Positions 1-8,715 are shown, numbered from the stretch's first letter. The stretch is DNA of 64,000 nucleotides from Massilia sp. Bi118 (GCF_918697865.1 NZ_CAKKMV010000008.1:1-64000), one strand, 5' to 3'. Notes: generated by a model from the sequence alone, not told the origin. Numbers and translations: made by a program.

Positions 1-124
1 CTTCGAGCCACCTGTTGTCGACCCCGAGCCTTTTCGAACGTGTCGAAAAAAGGCCCGGACACTACAACCGAGACAGCGACGTAGACTTTAACGAAGAGGT
101 AACGAACTATCTTGGACAGCAGTG

Positions 125-197
125 CGCGCAGGCGGGAATCCAAGTTGCACGATCAGAGCATACTTTTCCTTGGGTCCCCGCCTCCGCGGGGACGACG
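125..197. repeat. dRS3-like long palindromic repeat, left arm eroded
   Basis: The right arm is a complete unit (CTTGGGTCCCCG...GGGGACGACG). The left arm keeps only GGCGGGAATCCAAGTT. The same unit recurs at 8716, 11774, 24651, 32454 and 38905. Bases 1-124 hold no gene I can support. Confidence 0.75.
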
Positions 198-199
198 TT

Positions 200-1087
200 T
201 CAAGCCGCAGTCCGCCATCCCAGGTCCAGCAAGGCCATCAAACGCTTCGCATCGAACGGCGCCCGCACCTTGATGTCGTTATCGAAGTAGCAGTACACAT
301 CCCGGCTTTTTGCTTTCGGCGGCGCCACGTTCGACACCAGCCGCGCATCTTTCGGCTGTTTGCCCTCGCTCCACAAGCGGATCTTCGAAGCCCAGCGCTC
401 CAGCGACTCGTCCTCATACCCGCTGGCATACAGCTCATGCTCGCCATGCAGGCGGATATAGACAAAATCCGCCGTCACGTCTTCCCAGTCCGGCCATTTG
501 CCCGCGGTGTCGGCCACCACCAGCGCCACATTATGCTTGCGCAGCATCGCAATGAAAGCCTCGTCGCGGAAGCTCTCGTGGCGCACCTCCACCGCGTGCC
601 GCAGCGGACGCATGGCGTCGATTTCCAGCAGCGAACGCCCCTCCATCTTGGCGTCGTGGCCGCGCGCGATGGCCAGCGCCTGGCCGGTATCGACCGGCAG
701 CATGGCCAGAAAGCGTTCGGTCTTCTCGGGTTCGAAACGCAGCTGCGGCGGGAACTGCCACAAAATGGGGCCGAGCTTCTCGCGCAGCGCGAACACGCCG
801 GAAGCCAGCACGTTCGCCAGCGGCGTTTCGATGCCGCGCAGCTTGAGCATGTGGGTGATGAAGCGGTTGCCCTTCACGGCGAAGACGAAGCCGGGCGGCG
901 TGGCGGCGTACCAGGCTTCGTAGCTGGACGGCCGCTGCAGCGAATAGAAGGAGCCGTTGATCTCGATGGTGGGCAGTTCGCGCGAGGCGTACTCCAGTTC
1001 GCGCGCCTGCACCAGCCCGCGCGGATAGAACACGCCGCGCCACGGTTCGTAACGCCAGCCCGAGATGCCGATGAAGATGTCGCCCAT
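200..1087 (-). CDS. DUF72 domain-containing protein
   Basis: This is a 295-residue protein starting MGDIFIGISGWRYEPW, the characteristic opening of the DUF72 (YecE-like) family, which forms a TIM-barrel-like fold. Other family features visible are the stretch FVFAVKGNRFITHMLKL, the segment ILWQFPPQLRF, and DFVYIRLHGEHELYASGY near residue 215. The start was set at the ATG opening the conserved domain. An upstream in-frame extension would run through the toxin-antitoxin promoter and is unlikely. The biochemical role of DUF72 is not established, and nothing in the context (divergent from a toxin-antitoxin pair) reveals it. Confidence 0.9.
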   Translation of the reverse strand: MGDIFIGISGWRYEPWRGVFYPRGLVQARELEYASRELPTIEINGSFYSLQRPSSYEAWYAATPPGFVFAVKGNRFITHMLKLRGIETPLANVLASGVFALREKLGPILWQFPPQLRFEPEKTERFLAMLPVDTGQALAIARGHDAKMEGRSLLEIDAMRPLRHAVEVRHESFRDEAFIAMLRKHNVALVVADTAGKWPDWEDVTADFVYIRLHGEHELYASGYEDESLERWASKIRLWSEGKQPKDARLVSNVAPPKAKSRDVYCYFDNDIKVRAPFDAKRLMALLDLGWRTAA

Positions 1088-1174
1088 GCCAGCGATGGTA
1101 GGGCGGGAAGGGGCTAGGTTTCGGTACGTTGACGAACCGTGATCAATCGGGATTCTTTTTTGCGCAGTTTGCGC

Positions 1175-1207
1175 TATACTATTACTTGTACAATTTGTTG
1201 TACAAGT
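1175..1207 (+). promoter_or_regulatory. yefM-yoeB promoter and YefM operator
   Basis: A -10-like TATACT lies at 1175-1180; no convincing -35 is visible. Just downstream is a perfect inverted repeat: ACTTGTACAA (1184-1193), a 4-nt spacer, and TTGTACAAGT (1198-1207). It contains two TGTACA hexamers whose centres are 12 bp apart, the arrangement described for YefM operators. Binding here would cover the transcription start, fitting autorepression by the antitoxin-toxin complex. Confidence 0.8.
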
Positions 1208-1235
1208 TTTGCTTGGTGAGAAGGGATACATCGCA

Positions 1236-1535
1236 ATGAGAATCGTCAACTTTTCCGATGCTCGCAACAGTCTTCGGACTGTCATTGACCAAGTAGTTGA
1301 AGATGCAGACGTAACCGTCATTTCGCGCCGCGATGCGCCGGATGCCGTTGTTATGTCCTTTGATTACTACAGTAGCCTCATGGAGACTGTGCACTTGTTG
1401 AGTTCGCCAGCAAACGCGGCTCACCTTGCAAAGTCACTCGCTCAGGCACGTGGCGGTCAAGCGCAGCATCGGGAGTTAATTGAAACCCCTGAAGCCGAGG
1501 AAGCGCAAGATGCGAAACCTGAAGTTCACAGATGA
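1236..1535 (+). CDS. yefM: Antitoxin of the YefM/Phd family
   Basis: This is a 99-residue protein. Its N-terminus, MRIVNFSDARNSLRTVIDQV, is the Phd/YefM DNA-binding fold, followed by VISRRDAPDAVVMSFDYYSSLMET. The acidic, unstructured C-terminus (ELIETPEAEEAQDAKPEVHR) is the usual toxin-neutralising tail. An earlier in-frame TTG at 1209 exists, but the ATG at 1236 starts the conserved domain and has a GAGAAGGG ribosome site upstream. Its 3' end overlaps the toxin gene by 26 nt, so the two are translationally coupled. It binds YoeB and represses its own promoter through the TGTACA palindrome just upstream. Confidence 0.93.
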   Translation: MRIVNFSDARNSLRTVIDQVVEDADVTVISRRDAPDAVVMSFDYYSSLMETVHLLSSPANAAHLAKSLAQARGGQAQHRELIETPEAEEAQDAKPEVHR

Positions 1536-1767
1536 AGCCTGGAACAGCTACATCTATTGGCAGACACAAGATAGAAAAACGCTCAAGCGCATCAACGACC
1601 TGATCAAGGATGCACAGAGAAGCCCATTCGAAGGGATCGGCAAACCCGAGGCCTTGAAACATAGCCTGAGTGGCTGCTGGTCACGTCGGATCGACGAGAC
1701 CAGCCGCCTGGTCTACCAGTTAAACGAAGAAGAGCTGGTGATTATCTCCTGTCGCTACCACTACTAA
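1510..1767 (+). CDS. yoeB: Toxin YoeB, ribosome-dependent endoribonuclease
   Basis: This is an 85-residue RelE-superfamily toxin. Visible family features are MRNLKFTDEAWNSYIYWQ at the start, DRKTLKRINDLIKDAQRSPF, GIGKPEALKHSLSGCWSRRI and the C-terminal VIISCRYHY. The Glu, Arg, His and Tyr positions used for mRNA cleavage appear to be kept. The family cuts mRNA in the ribosomal A site under stress. The start was set at the ATG after GAGGAAGCG inside the antitoxin gene. Its stop codon overlaps the stop of the convergent PEP-CTERM gene by 4 nt, so there is no room for a separate terminator. Confidence 0.95.
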   Translation: MRNLKFTDEAWNSYIYWQTQDRKTLKRINDLIKDAQRSPFEGIGKPEALKHSLSGCWSRRIDETSRLVYQLNEEELVIISCRYHY

Positions 1768-2345
1768 CGGCTGATGGGCACGGCCTTTGCCGGCCGCCGG
1801 CGCCACAAACCCACCGCCCCCAGCCCCGCTGCCAGCATCGCCCACGCAGGCGCCTCCGGCACCGGCGACACCGGCGAGGCCGACACCATGCTCAGCACCG
1901 TGTTCTCGTTCCACAGCAGGTGGTGTTCGACCGTGTTGTAGGGCGTGATCTGGTAGTCGTAACTCAGCTTGCCCGTCTCGATCAGGTGGCCGCCGCTGTT
2001 CCAGCCTTCGGGATCGCCGCCGTATTCGCCGAGGCTGAAGGCCAGGCCCCTGTTCGGCGAGAAGACGAAGCTGTCGGCGCCGCAGTGGTAATAAGCATTG
2101 CTGGACGCGGCGCAGGCCACGTAGTCCATGGAGCCGATGGTGAGCGAGCTCAGTTCCCCGATTTCGAGGACGCCGTCGGCGTTCTGGTCGAAGCCGGTGA
2201 AGGAACCGGCGATCTGCATGTCGGGCAGGAAGGCGGCGGCTTGCCTGTCGTAGAAGCCGGTATAGGTGAAGGTCCAGTGGGCGGATTGGGCATGCGCGAG
2301 CGCACTGCCGAACAACAGGGCGGTGGCGGTGAACAGGTGTTTCAT
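1764..2345 (-). CDS. PEP-CTERM sorting-domain secreted protein
   Basis: This is a 193-residue exported protein. Residues 1-19 are a signal peptide ending AHA-Q. The C-terminus is a PEP-CTERM anchor: VPEAPAWAMLAAGLGAVGLW followed by the basic cluster RRRPAKA. Proteins with this tail are processed by exosortase (EpsH/XrtA type) and are usually tied to exopolysaccharide production. The mid-section (DQNADGVLEIGELSSLTIG) resembles a conserved module common in such proteins and contains an EF-hand-like DxNxDGxLE stretch. No exosortase gene lies in this window. The start has GAGG a few bases upstream. Confidence 0.88.
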   Translation of the reverse strand: MKHLFTATALLFGSALAHAQSAHWTFTYTGFYDRQAAAFLPDMQIAGSFTGFDQNADGVLEIGELSSLTIGSMDYVACAASSNAYYHCGADSFVFSPNRGLAFSLGEYGGDPEGWNSGGHLIETGKLSYDYQITPYNTVEHHLLWNENTVLSMVSASPVSPVPEAPAWAMLAAGLGAVGLWRRRPAKAVPISR

Positions 2346-2473
2346 GGTGGACCTCGGAGGAGTGCAGGTGAACGAAATGCTGGGTTCAGCCTACACCTGT
2401 CTGTGACGAAAGTCCTGCCTGTTTTTAACATTTGTCGCCGAGCGGCCACAACGCGTGGCCAGCTCGGCCGCTT

Positions 2474-4402
2474 TCATTTCCCAGCCGAAACGACAGGCAA
2501 TTCGATCGCGCTTTCCATGCCCGGCGCGTGATAAACCCGCTGGGTGGCCTTGCGGTAGTCGCCCGGCTTCGCGTAGAAGATGTTCGGCACGAAGGTCTGC
2601 GGGTTGCGGTCGTAGAGCGGGAACCAGCTGGACTGGATCTGCACCATGATGCGGTGGCCCGGCAGGAAGACGTGATCGACGTTCGGCAGCGCGAAGCGGT
2701 AGCGTTCGGCCTTGTTGGCAGGGATCGCGGCCGGCTTGTCGAAGCCCTGGCGGTAGCGGCCGCGCAGGATGTCCATCGCGATTGGCAGCTGGTAGCCGCC
2801 CATCTCCGGCTGGGCCGCGACTTCGTCCGGATAGACGTCGATCAGTTTCACGACCCAGTCGCTGTCGGTGCCGCTGGTGGACGCGAACAGGTTGACCATC
2901 GGTTCGCCGGCCAGTGCCAGCGGCTGGCTCAGGGGTTCGCTCACATAGGTCAGCACGTCCGGGCGGTCCGAATACGAACGCTGGTCGGTCACCAGCCAGG
3001 GCTTCCACACGGTGCCCTCGCTCATGCGCACGGGGCGCGGCACGAAGGGCACCGGTTTTGCCGGATCGGACACGTATTCGTCGAAGGCCGTGGCCTTGCT
3101 GTCGGCCCGCATCTCATCCTTGCTGAAGCCGAGACCGAAGCCGGGCTTCAGGTACATCTTCGTCGAACTCGGGACCAGCGGCCACTGCTCCAGCCGGCGC
3201 CAGCGGTTCACGCCAGTCTGATAGCTCCACACCGGCGGCGTGTCGAACTTCGGCGCGCCATCTTTTAAATACTGGTTGAAGAAGGGCAGCATGACCTCGC
3301 GGCGGAACTGCTGGGCGGTGTCGCCGGTGAATTTCAGCGCGCCCAGCGAGGAGCCCTCGTAGTTCACGCCGCTGTGGCGCCAGGGGCCGACCACCAGCGA
3401 ATTCATGCGATTGTCCTTGTCCTTCGGCTCCACCGCCGCATAGGTCGCGTAGGCCCCGTAGATGTCTTCCTGGTCCCAGCGGCCGACCACGGTCATGGTC
3501 GGCACCGTGAGCGGCTTTTTGGCCAGGATGCGGTCCAGCGCCTGCTCCTGCCAGAAGCTGTCGTAGGCCGGGTGCTCGAAGATCTTCTTCGTGAAGTTCA
3601 GCTGGTCGACGCCGTACAGGTGGGCGAAATCGAAGGTCGAGCCGGCGCGCAGGAAAGCGTCGTAGTCGTCGAAGGTGCCGGTGGCGATGCGCTCACCCGC
3701 GCCGCGCGCCGAGTTCTGGCCGGCGATGTAATCGAGGTTGGTATTGCGGAAGGCGCCGTTGTGGAACCAGTCGTCGCCGCGCCAGCCGTCGACCATGGGG
3801 CTCATCGGCACCGCGGCCTTTAGCGCGGGGTGGGGCTCGACCAGCGCCATCAGCACCGTAAAGCCTTCGTACGAGGAGCCGACCATGCCGACCTTGCCGT
3901 TCGATTCCTTGACGTTCTTGACCAGCCAGTCGATGGTGTCGTACGCATCGGTGCTGTGGTCGACCTGGGTATTGTTCAGCGGGCCGCGCACCGGGCGCGT
4001 CATCACGTAGTCGCCTTCGGAGCCGTACTTGCCGCGCACGTCCTGGAACACGCGGATGTAGCCGTTGGCGATGAAGGCGTCGTCGCCGTCGCCCAGGATG
4101 GAGCTGATGTGCGGGCTCTTCATGCGGCCGGCGCGGCCCGAGGCATTGTAGGGCGTGCGGGTCAGCATGATGGGCGCGTGCGCTACGTCCTTCGGAATCA
4201 CGATCACGGTATGCAGCTTGACGCCGTCGCGCATCGTGATCATCACTTCCTGCTTCGTGTAATCCGCGTTCGGGACCGTGATGGAGAATTTGTCGGACGG
4301 GATGTCGGGCGCCATCGGCGGCGTCTGGGCCATGGCCGCGCCGCCGAGCGCGGCGAGCAGCAGGGGAAGAAGGGACAGGGACGGCAGGCGCGAACGCGAC
4401 AT
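2474..4402 (-). CDS. CocE/NonD-type alpha/beta hydrolase (amino-acid ester hydrolase / Xaa-Pro dipeptidyl peptidase family)
   Basis: This is a 642-residue exported enzyme. A signal peptide (SLLPLLLAALGGAAMA-QTPP) precedes the hydrolase core, which begins ITMRDGVKLHTVIVIPK. The nucleophile elbow is GSSYEG with Ser near residue 177. GGWRGDDWFHNGAFR-type segments and the late HRIMVQIQSSWFPLYDRNPQ belong to the C-terminal jelly-roll domain of the S15/CocE family. The closest known activity is cleavage or transfer of alpha-amino acyl esters and beta-lactams, but substrate cannot be read from sequence. An in-frame TTG lies 12 nt upstream; the ATG was preferred because GGAG sits 5-6 nt before it. 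Confidence 0.9.
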   Translation of the reverse strand: MSRSRLPSLSLLPLLLAALGGAAMAQTPPMAPDIPSDKFSITVPNADYTKQEVMITMRDGVKLHTVIVIPKDVAHAPIMLTRTPYNASGRAGRMKSPHISSILGDGDDAFIANGYIRVFQDVRGKYGSEGDYVMTRPVRGPLNNTQVDHSTDAYDTIDWLVKNVKESNGKVGMVGSSYEGFTVLMALVEPHPALKAAVPMSPMVDGWRGDDWFHNGAFRNTNLDYIAGQNSARGAGERIATGTFDDYDAFLRAGSTFDFAHLYGVDQLNFTKKIFEHPAYDSFWQEQALDRILAKKPLTVPTMTVVGRWDQEDIYGAYATYAAVEPKDKDNRMNSLVVGPWRHSGVNYEGSSLGALKFTGDTAQQFRREVMLPFFNQYLKDGAPKFDTPPVWSYQTGVNRWRRLEQWPLVPSSTKMYLKPGFGLGFSKDEMRADSKATAFDEYVSDPAKPVPFVPRPVRMSEGTVWKPWLVTDQRSYSDRPDVLTYVSEPLSQPLALAGEPMVNLFASTSGTDSDWVVKLIDVYPDEVAAQPEMGGYQLPIAMDILRGRYRQGFDKPAAIPANKAERYRFALPNVDHVFLPGHRIMVQIQSSWFPLYDRNPQTFVPNIFYAKPGDYRKATQRVYHAPGMESAIELPVVSAGK

Positions 4403-4512
4403 CGGGTTCTCCAATGGGTGATTAAGTAAGCAACATTGTTAAAAGTTGCATTAAAGCATAACCCAAGCGAAGCCCCGCACGCAATCACGCACGGTTTAAT
4501 GTTTAGAGGCCC

Positions 4513-6060
4513 TCAGCTTACTTTGAACACGCTGAAGACTTCGCTGAGGCGCTGCGCCTGCTCGTTCATCGCCGCCGCCGCGGCAGCAGCCTGCTCGACC
4601 AAGGCCGCGTTCTGCTGGGTCGCATCGTCCATGCCGGCAATGGCGCGGTTGACCTGGACGATGCCTTCCTGCTGGTGCTCGCTGGCGCCGGCGATCTCGC
4701 CGATGATGCCGTTCACGCGGTCGACGCTGGCGACGATCTCCCGCATCGTGTCGCCGGCCTGGCGCACCAGTGCCGAACCGTCGTCGACCTTGCGCACGGA
4801 ATCGTCGATCAGGCTGCGCACTTCCCTGGCCGCCGCCGCCGAGCGCTGCGCCAGGGCGCGCACTTCGCCGGCGACGACCGCGAAGCCGCGGCCCTGCTCG
4901 CCGGCGCGCGCCGCTTCCACCGCCGCGTTCAGGGCCAGGATATTGGTCTGGAAGGCGATGCCGTCGATGACGCCGATGATGTCCGCGATCCGCTGCGCCG
5001 AACCGTGGATCGCATCCATGGTGTCGACCACGCGCGCGACCATGGCGCCGCCGCGCTGCGCCACGTCGCTGGCCGAGGAGGCCAGGCTGCTGGCGTGGCG
5101 CGCATTGGCGGCGTTCTGCTGCACGGCGCCGGTCAGCTCTTCCATCGTGGCCGCGGTTTCCTGCAGTGCGCCGGCCTGCTGCTCGGTACGGCTCGACAGG
5201 TCCTGGTTGCCGCTCGCGATCTGGGTCGAGGCGCTGGCGATGGTGCGGATGCCGGCGTCGACTTCGCCGACGATGCCGGACAGGCTGTCGTTCATTTCGC
5301 GCAGGGCGCGCAGCAGCTGGGCCGTCTCGTCCTGGCCTTTGGCCTCGATGACAGTGGTGAGATCGCCGGCGGCCACCGTGTTCGCCAGCGTCACGGCGCG
5401 CGCCAGCGGCAGGCGGATGCTGCGCGAGATCAGGTGGCCGGCCAGCATCAGCACGCCCGAGAGCAGGGCGGCGGCCAGCGAGAACTCGATCACGCGCGGC
5501 CAGAACACGGCGCCGATGGCATCCAGGTAGACGCCCGAACCCACCACCCAGCCCCAGCCCGGCACCGCTTTCACATACGAGATCTTCGGGACCGGCTTGT
5601 CCCTGCCCGGCTTGGGCCACATGTAGGCGATGAAGCCGGCGCCCTGGGTCCTGGCGACGTCGGCGGCCTTGACGAAGAGGTGCACGCCGTCCGGATCGGC
5701 GATGCCGCTGACGTCCGTGCCTTCCAGCTTGCTGGAGGTCGGATGCATCAGCATGCGCGGCTGCATGTCGTTGACCCAGAAGTATTCCTGGCCGTCGTAG
5801 CGCAGCGCGCGCAGCGCTTCCAGCGCCTCGTGCCTGGCCTGCTCGGCGGGCAGGGCGCCGCTGGCGGCCAGGTGCTCATAGCGGGCGACCACGCCGGCGG
5901 CAACCTCCACTGCCTGGCGCACGGCGCGGCCCCGTTCGTCGCCGATCAGCTTGCGCTCGGACACCAGGAAGCCGGCGGCGACGGCAGCGATGCCTAGGCC
6001 CGTGATGAGGGTGAGGAGGCCGAGCTTCCTCGCGATGTTCAGGCTGGAGAAACGTTTCAT
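4513..6060 (-). CDS. Methyl-accepting chemotaxis protein with single Cache domain
   Basis: This is a 515-residue receptor. A first membrane segment (LGLLTLITGLGIAAVAAGFLV) is followed by a periplasmic sCache_2 domain with the signature DGQEYFWVNDMQPRMLMHP and GWGWVVGSGVYLD. A second membrane segment and a HAMP domain follow. The signalling domain contains the hairpin tip IDGIAFQTNILALNAAVEAA with GEQGRGFAVVAGEVR. It should signal to CheA/CheW from a small periplasmic ligand. The C-terminus lacks an obvious CheR/CheB-tethering pentapeptide. A TTG 24 nt upstream is a weaker alternative start. A cheW gene lies 2 kb away, but no complete chemotaxis operon is present. Confidence 0.93.
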   Translation of the reverse strand: MKRFSSLNIARKLGLLTLITGLGIAAVAAGFLVSERKLIGDERGRAVRQAVEVAAGVVARYEHLAASGALPAEQARHEALEALRALRYDGQEYFWVNDMQPRMLMHPTSSKLEGTDVSGIADPDGVHLFVKAADVARTQGAGFIAYMWPKPGRDKPVPKISYVKAVPGWGWVVGSGVYLDAIGAVFWPRVIEFSLAAALLSGVLMLAGHLISRSIRLPLARAVTLANTVAAGDLTTVIEAKGQDETAQLLRALREMNDSLSGIVGEVDAGIRTIASASTQIASGNQDLSSRTEQQAGALQETAATMEELTGAVQQNAANARHASSLASSASDVAQRGGAMVARVVDTMDAIHGSAQRIADIIGVIDGIAFQTNILALNAAVEAARAGEQGRGFAVVAGEVRALAQRSAAAAREVRSLIDDSVRKVDDGSALVRQAGDTMREIVASVDRVNGIIGEIAGASEHQQEGIVQVNRAIAGMDDATQQNAALVEQAAAAAAAMNEQAQRLSEVFSVFKVS

Positions 6061-6223
6061 GGGAATGAAATCAGGAAATAACAATTGTCAGTTTTGACGG
6101 AAGTTGGCGAGTATACATGCAAGTTGCATCAAATCAATAAATAAATTGTCGAAATTGCTGATGACTACTGGCAAACACGCAACAGTGCTAAGCTAGCGCC
6201 ATTTCACGCGACCCCGGCCTTAC

Positions 6224-6895
6224 ATGATCATCGTCCATCACCTGAACAACTCCCGCTCCCAGCGCATCCTGTGGCTGCTGGAGGAACTCGGCCTGGCCTA
6301 CGAGATCAAAAAATACCAGCGCGACCCGAAGACGATGCTGGCGCCGCCGGAATTGCGCGCGGTGCACCCGCTCGGCAAATCGCCGGTGATCCAGGACGGA
6401 GATACCATCGTGGCCGAATCCGGCGCCATCATCGAGTATCTGGTCGGGCGCTATGGCGAGGGCCGCCTGGCTCCCGCCGCCGGCACGCCCGAGCGCCTGC
6501 GCTACACCTATTTCCTGCACTACGCCGAAGGCTCGGCCATGCCGCCGCTGTTATTGAAACTGGTGTTCGACCGCGTCGAGAGCACGCCCGCGCCCTTCTT
6601 CGTGCGGCCGATCGCGCGCGCCATTGCCAGAAAGGTCAAGGACAGCTTCGTGCTGCCGCAGATCCGCCAGCACCTGGCCTTCCTCGAGGGCGAACTGGCG
6701 CAGCGCGCATGGTTTGCGGGCGATGCATTCTCGGCGGCCGACATCCAGCTCAGCTTCCCGCTGGAGGCGGCCGCGGCGCGCGGCGGGCTGGACGCGCAGT
6801 ATCCGAAGCTGAGCGCCTTCCTCGAACGCATCCACGCGCGCCCGGCCTACCAGCGCGCGCTCGACCGGGGCGGCAAGTACGATTTCGTAAAGTAA
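6224..6895 (+). CDS. Glutathione S-transferase family protein
   Basis: This is a 223-residue two-domain GST. The thioredoxin-like N-terminal half (residues 1-80) begins MIIVHHLNNSRSQRILWLLEELGL and holds the glutathione-binding segments HPLGKSPVIQDGD and VAESGAIIEYLVGRYG. The all-alpha C-terminal half contains FAGDAFSAADIQLSFPLEAA, the conserved N-capping/hydrophobic-staple region. The SRSQR motif suggests a Ser-type catalytic residue. Substrate is unknown. It is followed after 11 nt by the exonuclease gene, probably in one transcript. Confidence 0.92.
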   Translation: MIIVHHLNNSRSQRILWLLEELGLAYEIKKYQRDPKTMLAPPELRAVHPLGKSPVIQDGDTIVAESGAIIEYLVGRYGEGRLAPAAGTPERLRYTYFLHYAEGSAMPPLLLKLVFDRVESTPAPFFVRPIARAIARKVKDSFVLPQIRQHLAFLEGELAQRAWFAGDAFSAADIQLSFPLEAAAARGGLDAQYPKLSAFLERIHARPAYQRALDRGGKYDFVK

Positions 6896-6906
6896 GAGCA
6901 AAGAGC

Positions 6907-7683
6907 ATGGCGAAACTGCTGGCCATCGACGGCCTGAACATCGTCCGCCGGGTGTACGAGGCGAGTCCCGAGCCGGACTCCGACCTGAAGGCGAGCATCG
7001 CCCTGCGCCACGCCTTCTCGTCCTTCCGCAACGTGCTGGAGGCGCATGCGCCGACCCATGTGCTGGCGGCCTTCGACTACGGCGGCGAGACCTGGCGCCA
7101 CGCGCTGTATCCGCGCTATCGCGAAGGGCGGGCGCCCATGCCCTCGGATCTGCGCAAGGCGCTGCCCGAATTCCACGAGCGCCTGCGCGAGGCCGGCCTG
7201 CACGTGCTGATGATTCCCGAGGTCGAGGCCGACGACGTGATCGCCACCGGCGTGATGCGCTGGCTGTCGGAAGGACGCGGCGATGCCGTCGTCGCCACCA
7301 CCGACAAGGACCTGCACGCGCTGATCGCGCACGGCGCCCTGGTGTGGGACCACTTCAAGGGCGAGTGGCACGACGATGCCTGGGTGCGGAATAAATTCGG
7401 CGTCGCGCCGGAGCGCCTGCACGACCTGCTGGCGCTGATGGGCGACGCGACCGACGGCGTGCCGGGCGTGTCGAAGATCGGCATGAAGACGGCGGCGCGC
7501 CTGCTGAATGCCTACGGTAGCCTGGAAGCCGTGATGGCCGGCGCCGGCATCCTCAAGACGCCGCTGGGCGAGCGCCTGCGCGCCGAGCGCGAAATCCTCG
7601 AGGTCTCGCGCAAGCTGGTCGAGCTGAAGACCGACGTGAAGCTCGGGGTGAGCTGGAACATGCTCGCCTACGACAGCTTCTGA
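6907..7683 (+). CDS. FEN-type 5'-3' exonuclease (Xni/ExoIX-like)
   Basis: This is a 258-residue stand-alone version of the 5'-nuclease domain of DNA polymerase I. The metal-binding Asp motifs are LLAIDGLNIVRR, AAFDYGG, PEVEADDVIATG, ATTDKDLHALI and LMGDATDGVPGVSKIGMKTA, the last being a helix-3-turn-helix. Such proteins act on DNA flaps during replication and repair. The Asp set looks complete, so catalytic activity is plausible. The size matches E. coli Xni. The start is the ATG 11 nt after the GST stop. I infer DNA flap processing, not a proven role. Confidence 0.9.
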   Translation: MAKLLAIDGLNIVRRVYEASPEPDSDLKASIALRHAFSSFRNVLEAHAPTHVLAAFDYGGETWRHALYPRYREGRAPMPSDLRKALPEFHERLREAGLHVLMIPEVEADDVIATGVMRWLSEGRGDAVVATTDKDLHALIAHGALVWDHFKGEWHDDAWVRNKFGVAPERLHDLLALMGDATDGVPGVSKIGMKTAARLLNAYGSLEAVMAGAGILKTPLGERLRAEREILEVSRKLVELKTDVKLGVSWNMLAYDSF

Positions 7684-7699
7684 CTACAAGGAACGAACG

Positions 7700-8083
7700 A
7701 TGCTGAAGGCAGTGATTGTCGACTCGAACGCGATTTCGCGCGGCCTGCTCAACACGGTGCTGATGGACGCCGGCTACGACGTCGTGGGGCAGACCCATAC
7801 CAGCCATTCCGGCTTCCTGCTGGCGCAGAAGCACCATCCGCACATCTTCTGCATCGCGCGCGAGCAGGTCGAGGACGGCAACGACGTGGTCGAACAGCTG
7901 CGCGCCCAGCTGCCGAAGACCATGATCTTCATGGTGTCCGGCACGCTGGATGCGCCGGCGGTGCAGGCGGCGCTGGCGCGCGGGGTGCAGGGCTTCATCG
8001 TGAAGCCCTTCAAGGCGGATGCGGTACTGAAGACGATCCGCAATACGGTGCTGGCGATCGTCAAGCAGCACCGCGGCGGCTGA
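7700..8083 (+). CDS. Stand-alone receiver-domain protein lacking the phospho-acceptor Asp
   Basis: This is a 127-residue protein made only of a CheY-like fold. AVIVDSNAISR gives a single acidic residue (D8) instead of the usual pair. The Thr/Ser (S80 in MVSG) and Lys (K102 in FIVKPF) are kept. The expected phospho-acceptor position is Ala (A53 in HIFCIARE), so ordinary aspartyl phosphorylation is not possible. It is probably a constitutive or phosphate-independent adaptor. It sits 16 nt after the exonuclease gene and ends 4 nt from the convergent cheW stop. The partner is unknown. Confidence 0.88.
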   Translation: MLKAVIVDSNAISRGLLNTVLMDAGYDVVGQTHTSHSGFLLAQKHHPHIFCIAREQVEDGNDVVEQLRAQLPKTMIFMVSGTLDAPAVQAALARGVQGFIVKPFKADAVLKTIRNTVLAIVKQHRGG

Positions 8084-8087
8084 ATGA

Positions 8088-8564
8088 TCAGGCGCTGCGC
8101 GCGGCGGTCAGCAGGCCCATCTCGTCGGAGCTGAGCAGCTTGTCGATGTCGAGCAGGATCAGCATGCGGTCGCCCACGGTGCCCAGGCCCTGCAGGTATT
8201 CGGCGGCGACACTGGCGCCCAGGTCCGGCGCGGCCTTGATCTGGTCCGGGGTCAGGGTAACCACGTCCGACACGCTGTCGACCACCACGCCAATGGTGTG
8301 GCCATTGATGTTCAGGACGATCACCACGGTGAAGGCGTCATAGGTCGGATTGCCGACGCCGAACTTGATGCGCATGTCCACGATCGGCACGATGATGCCG
8401 CGCAGGTTGACCACGCCCTTCAGGTAATCCGGCGCGCTCGCGATGCGGGTGACGTTGTCGTAGCCGCGGATTTCCTGGACCTTGAGAATGCTGAGCGCGT
8501 ATTCTTCGCCGCCCAGACGGAACGACAGCACTTCTGTCGTGTTGTTGACGATACCTTCAGCCAT
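8088..8564 (-). CDS. cheW: Chemotaxis coupling protein CheW
   Basis: This is a 158-residue CheW-domain protein. It begins with EVLSFRLGGEEYALSILKVQ and contains the conserved APDYLKGVVNLRGIIVPIVD and IGVVVDSVSDVVTL segments. CheW links chemoreceptors to the kinase CheA in polar arrays. There is no cheA beside it, so this is either an accessory copy or one serving the receptor encoded at 4.5-6.1 kb. It is convergent with the receiver-domain gene. Length and motifs are typical. Confidence 0.95.
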   Translation of the reverse strand: MAEGIVNNTTEVLSFRLGGEEYALSILKVQEIRGYDNVTRIASAPDYLKGVVNLRGIIVPIVDMRIKFGVGNPTYDAFTVVIVLNINGHTIGVVVDSVSDVVTLTPDQIKAAPDLGASVAAEYLQGLGTVGDRMLILLDIDKLLSSDEMGLLTAARSA

Positions 8565-8715
8565 GGCTACTCCCTGTGTTCTTCAATTATTTTGCCGTTC
8601 GGCAACTTTGGTGAAGATTACGGCATTTCGGCGGGGAGTTCGATGGAGAAATGGCAAGCGTGGGCACATTTCTTGAAATTTTGGGGGGAGGATGCAACAG
8701 TTGAGGCCTTACCGC

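Noticed and set aside
15..130. A possible protein fragment reading SLFERVEKRPGHYNRDSDVD from the window start into the first repeat
   Set aside because: It starts at TTG without a ribosome site, runs straight into a dRS3-like repeat and matches nothing I recognise; too weak to list as a gene.
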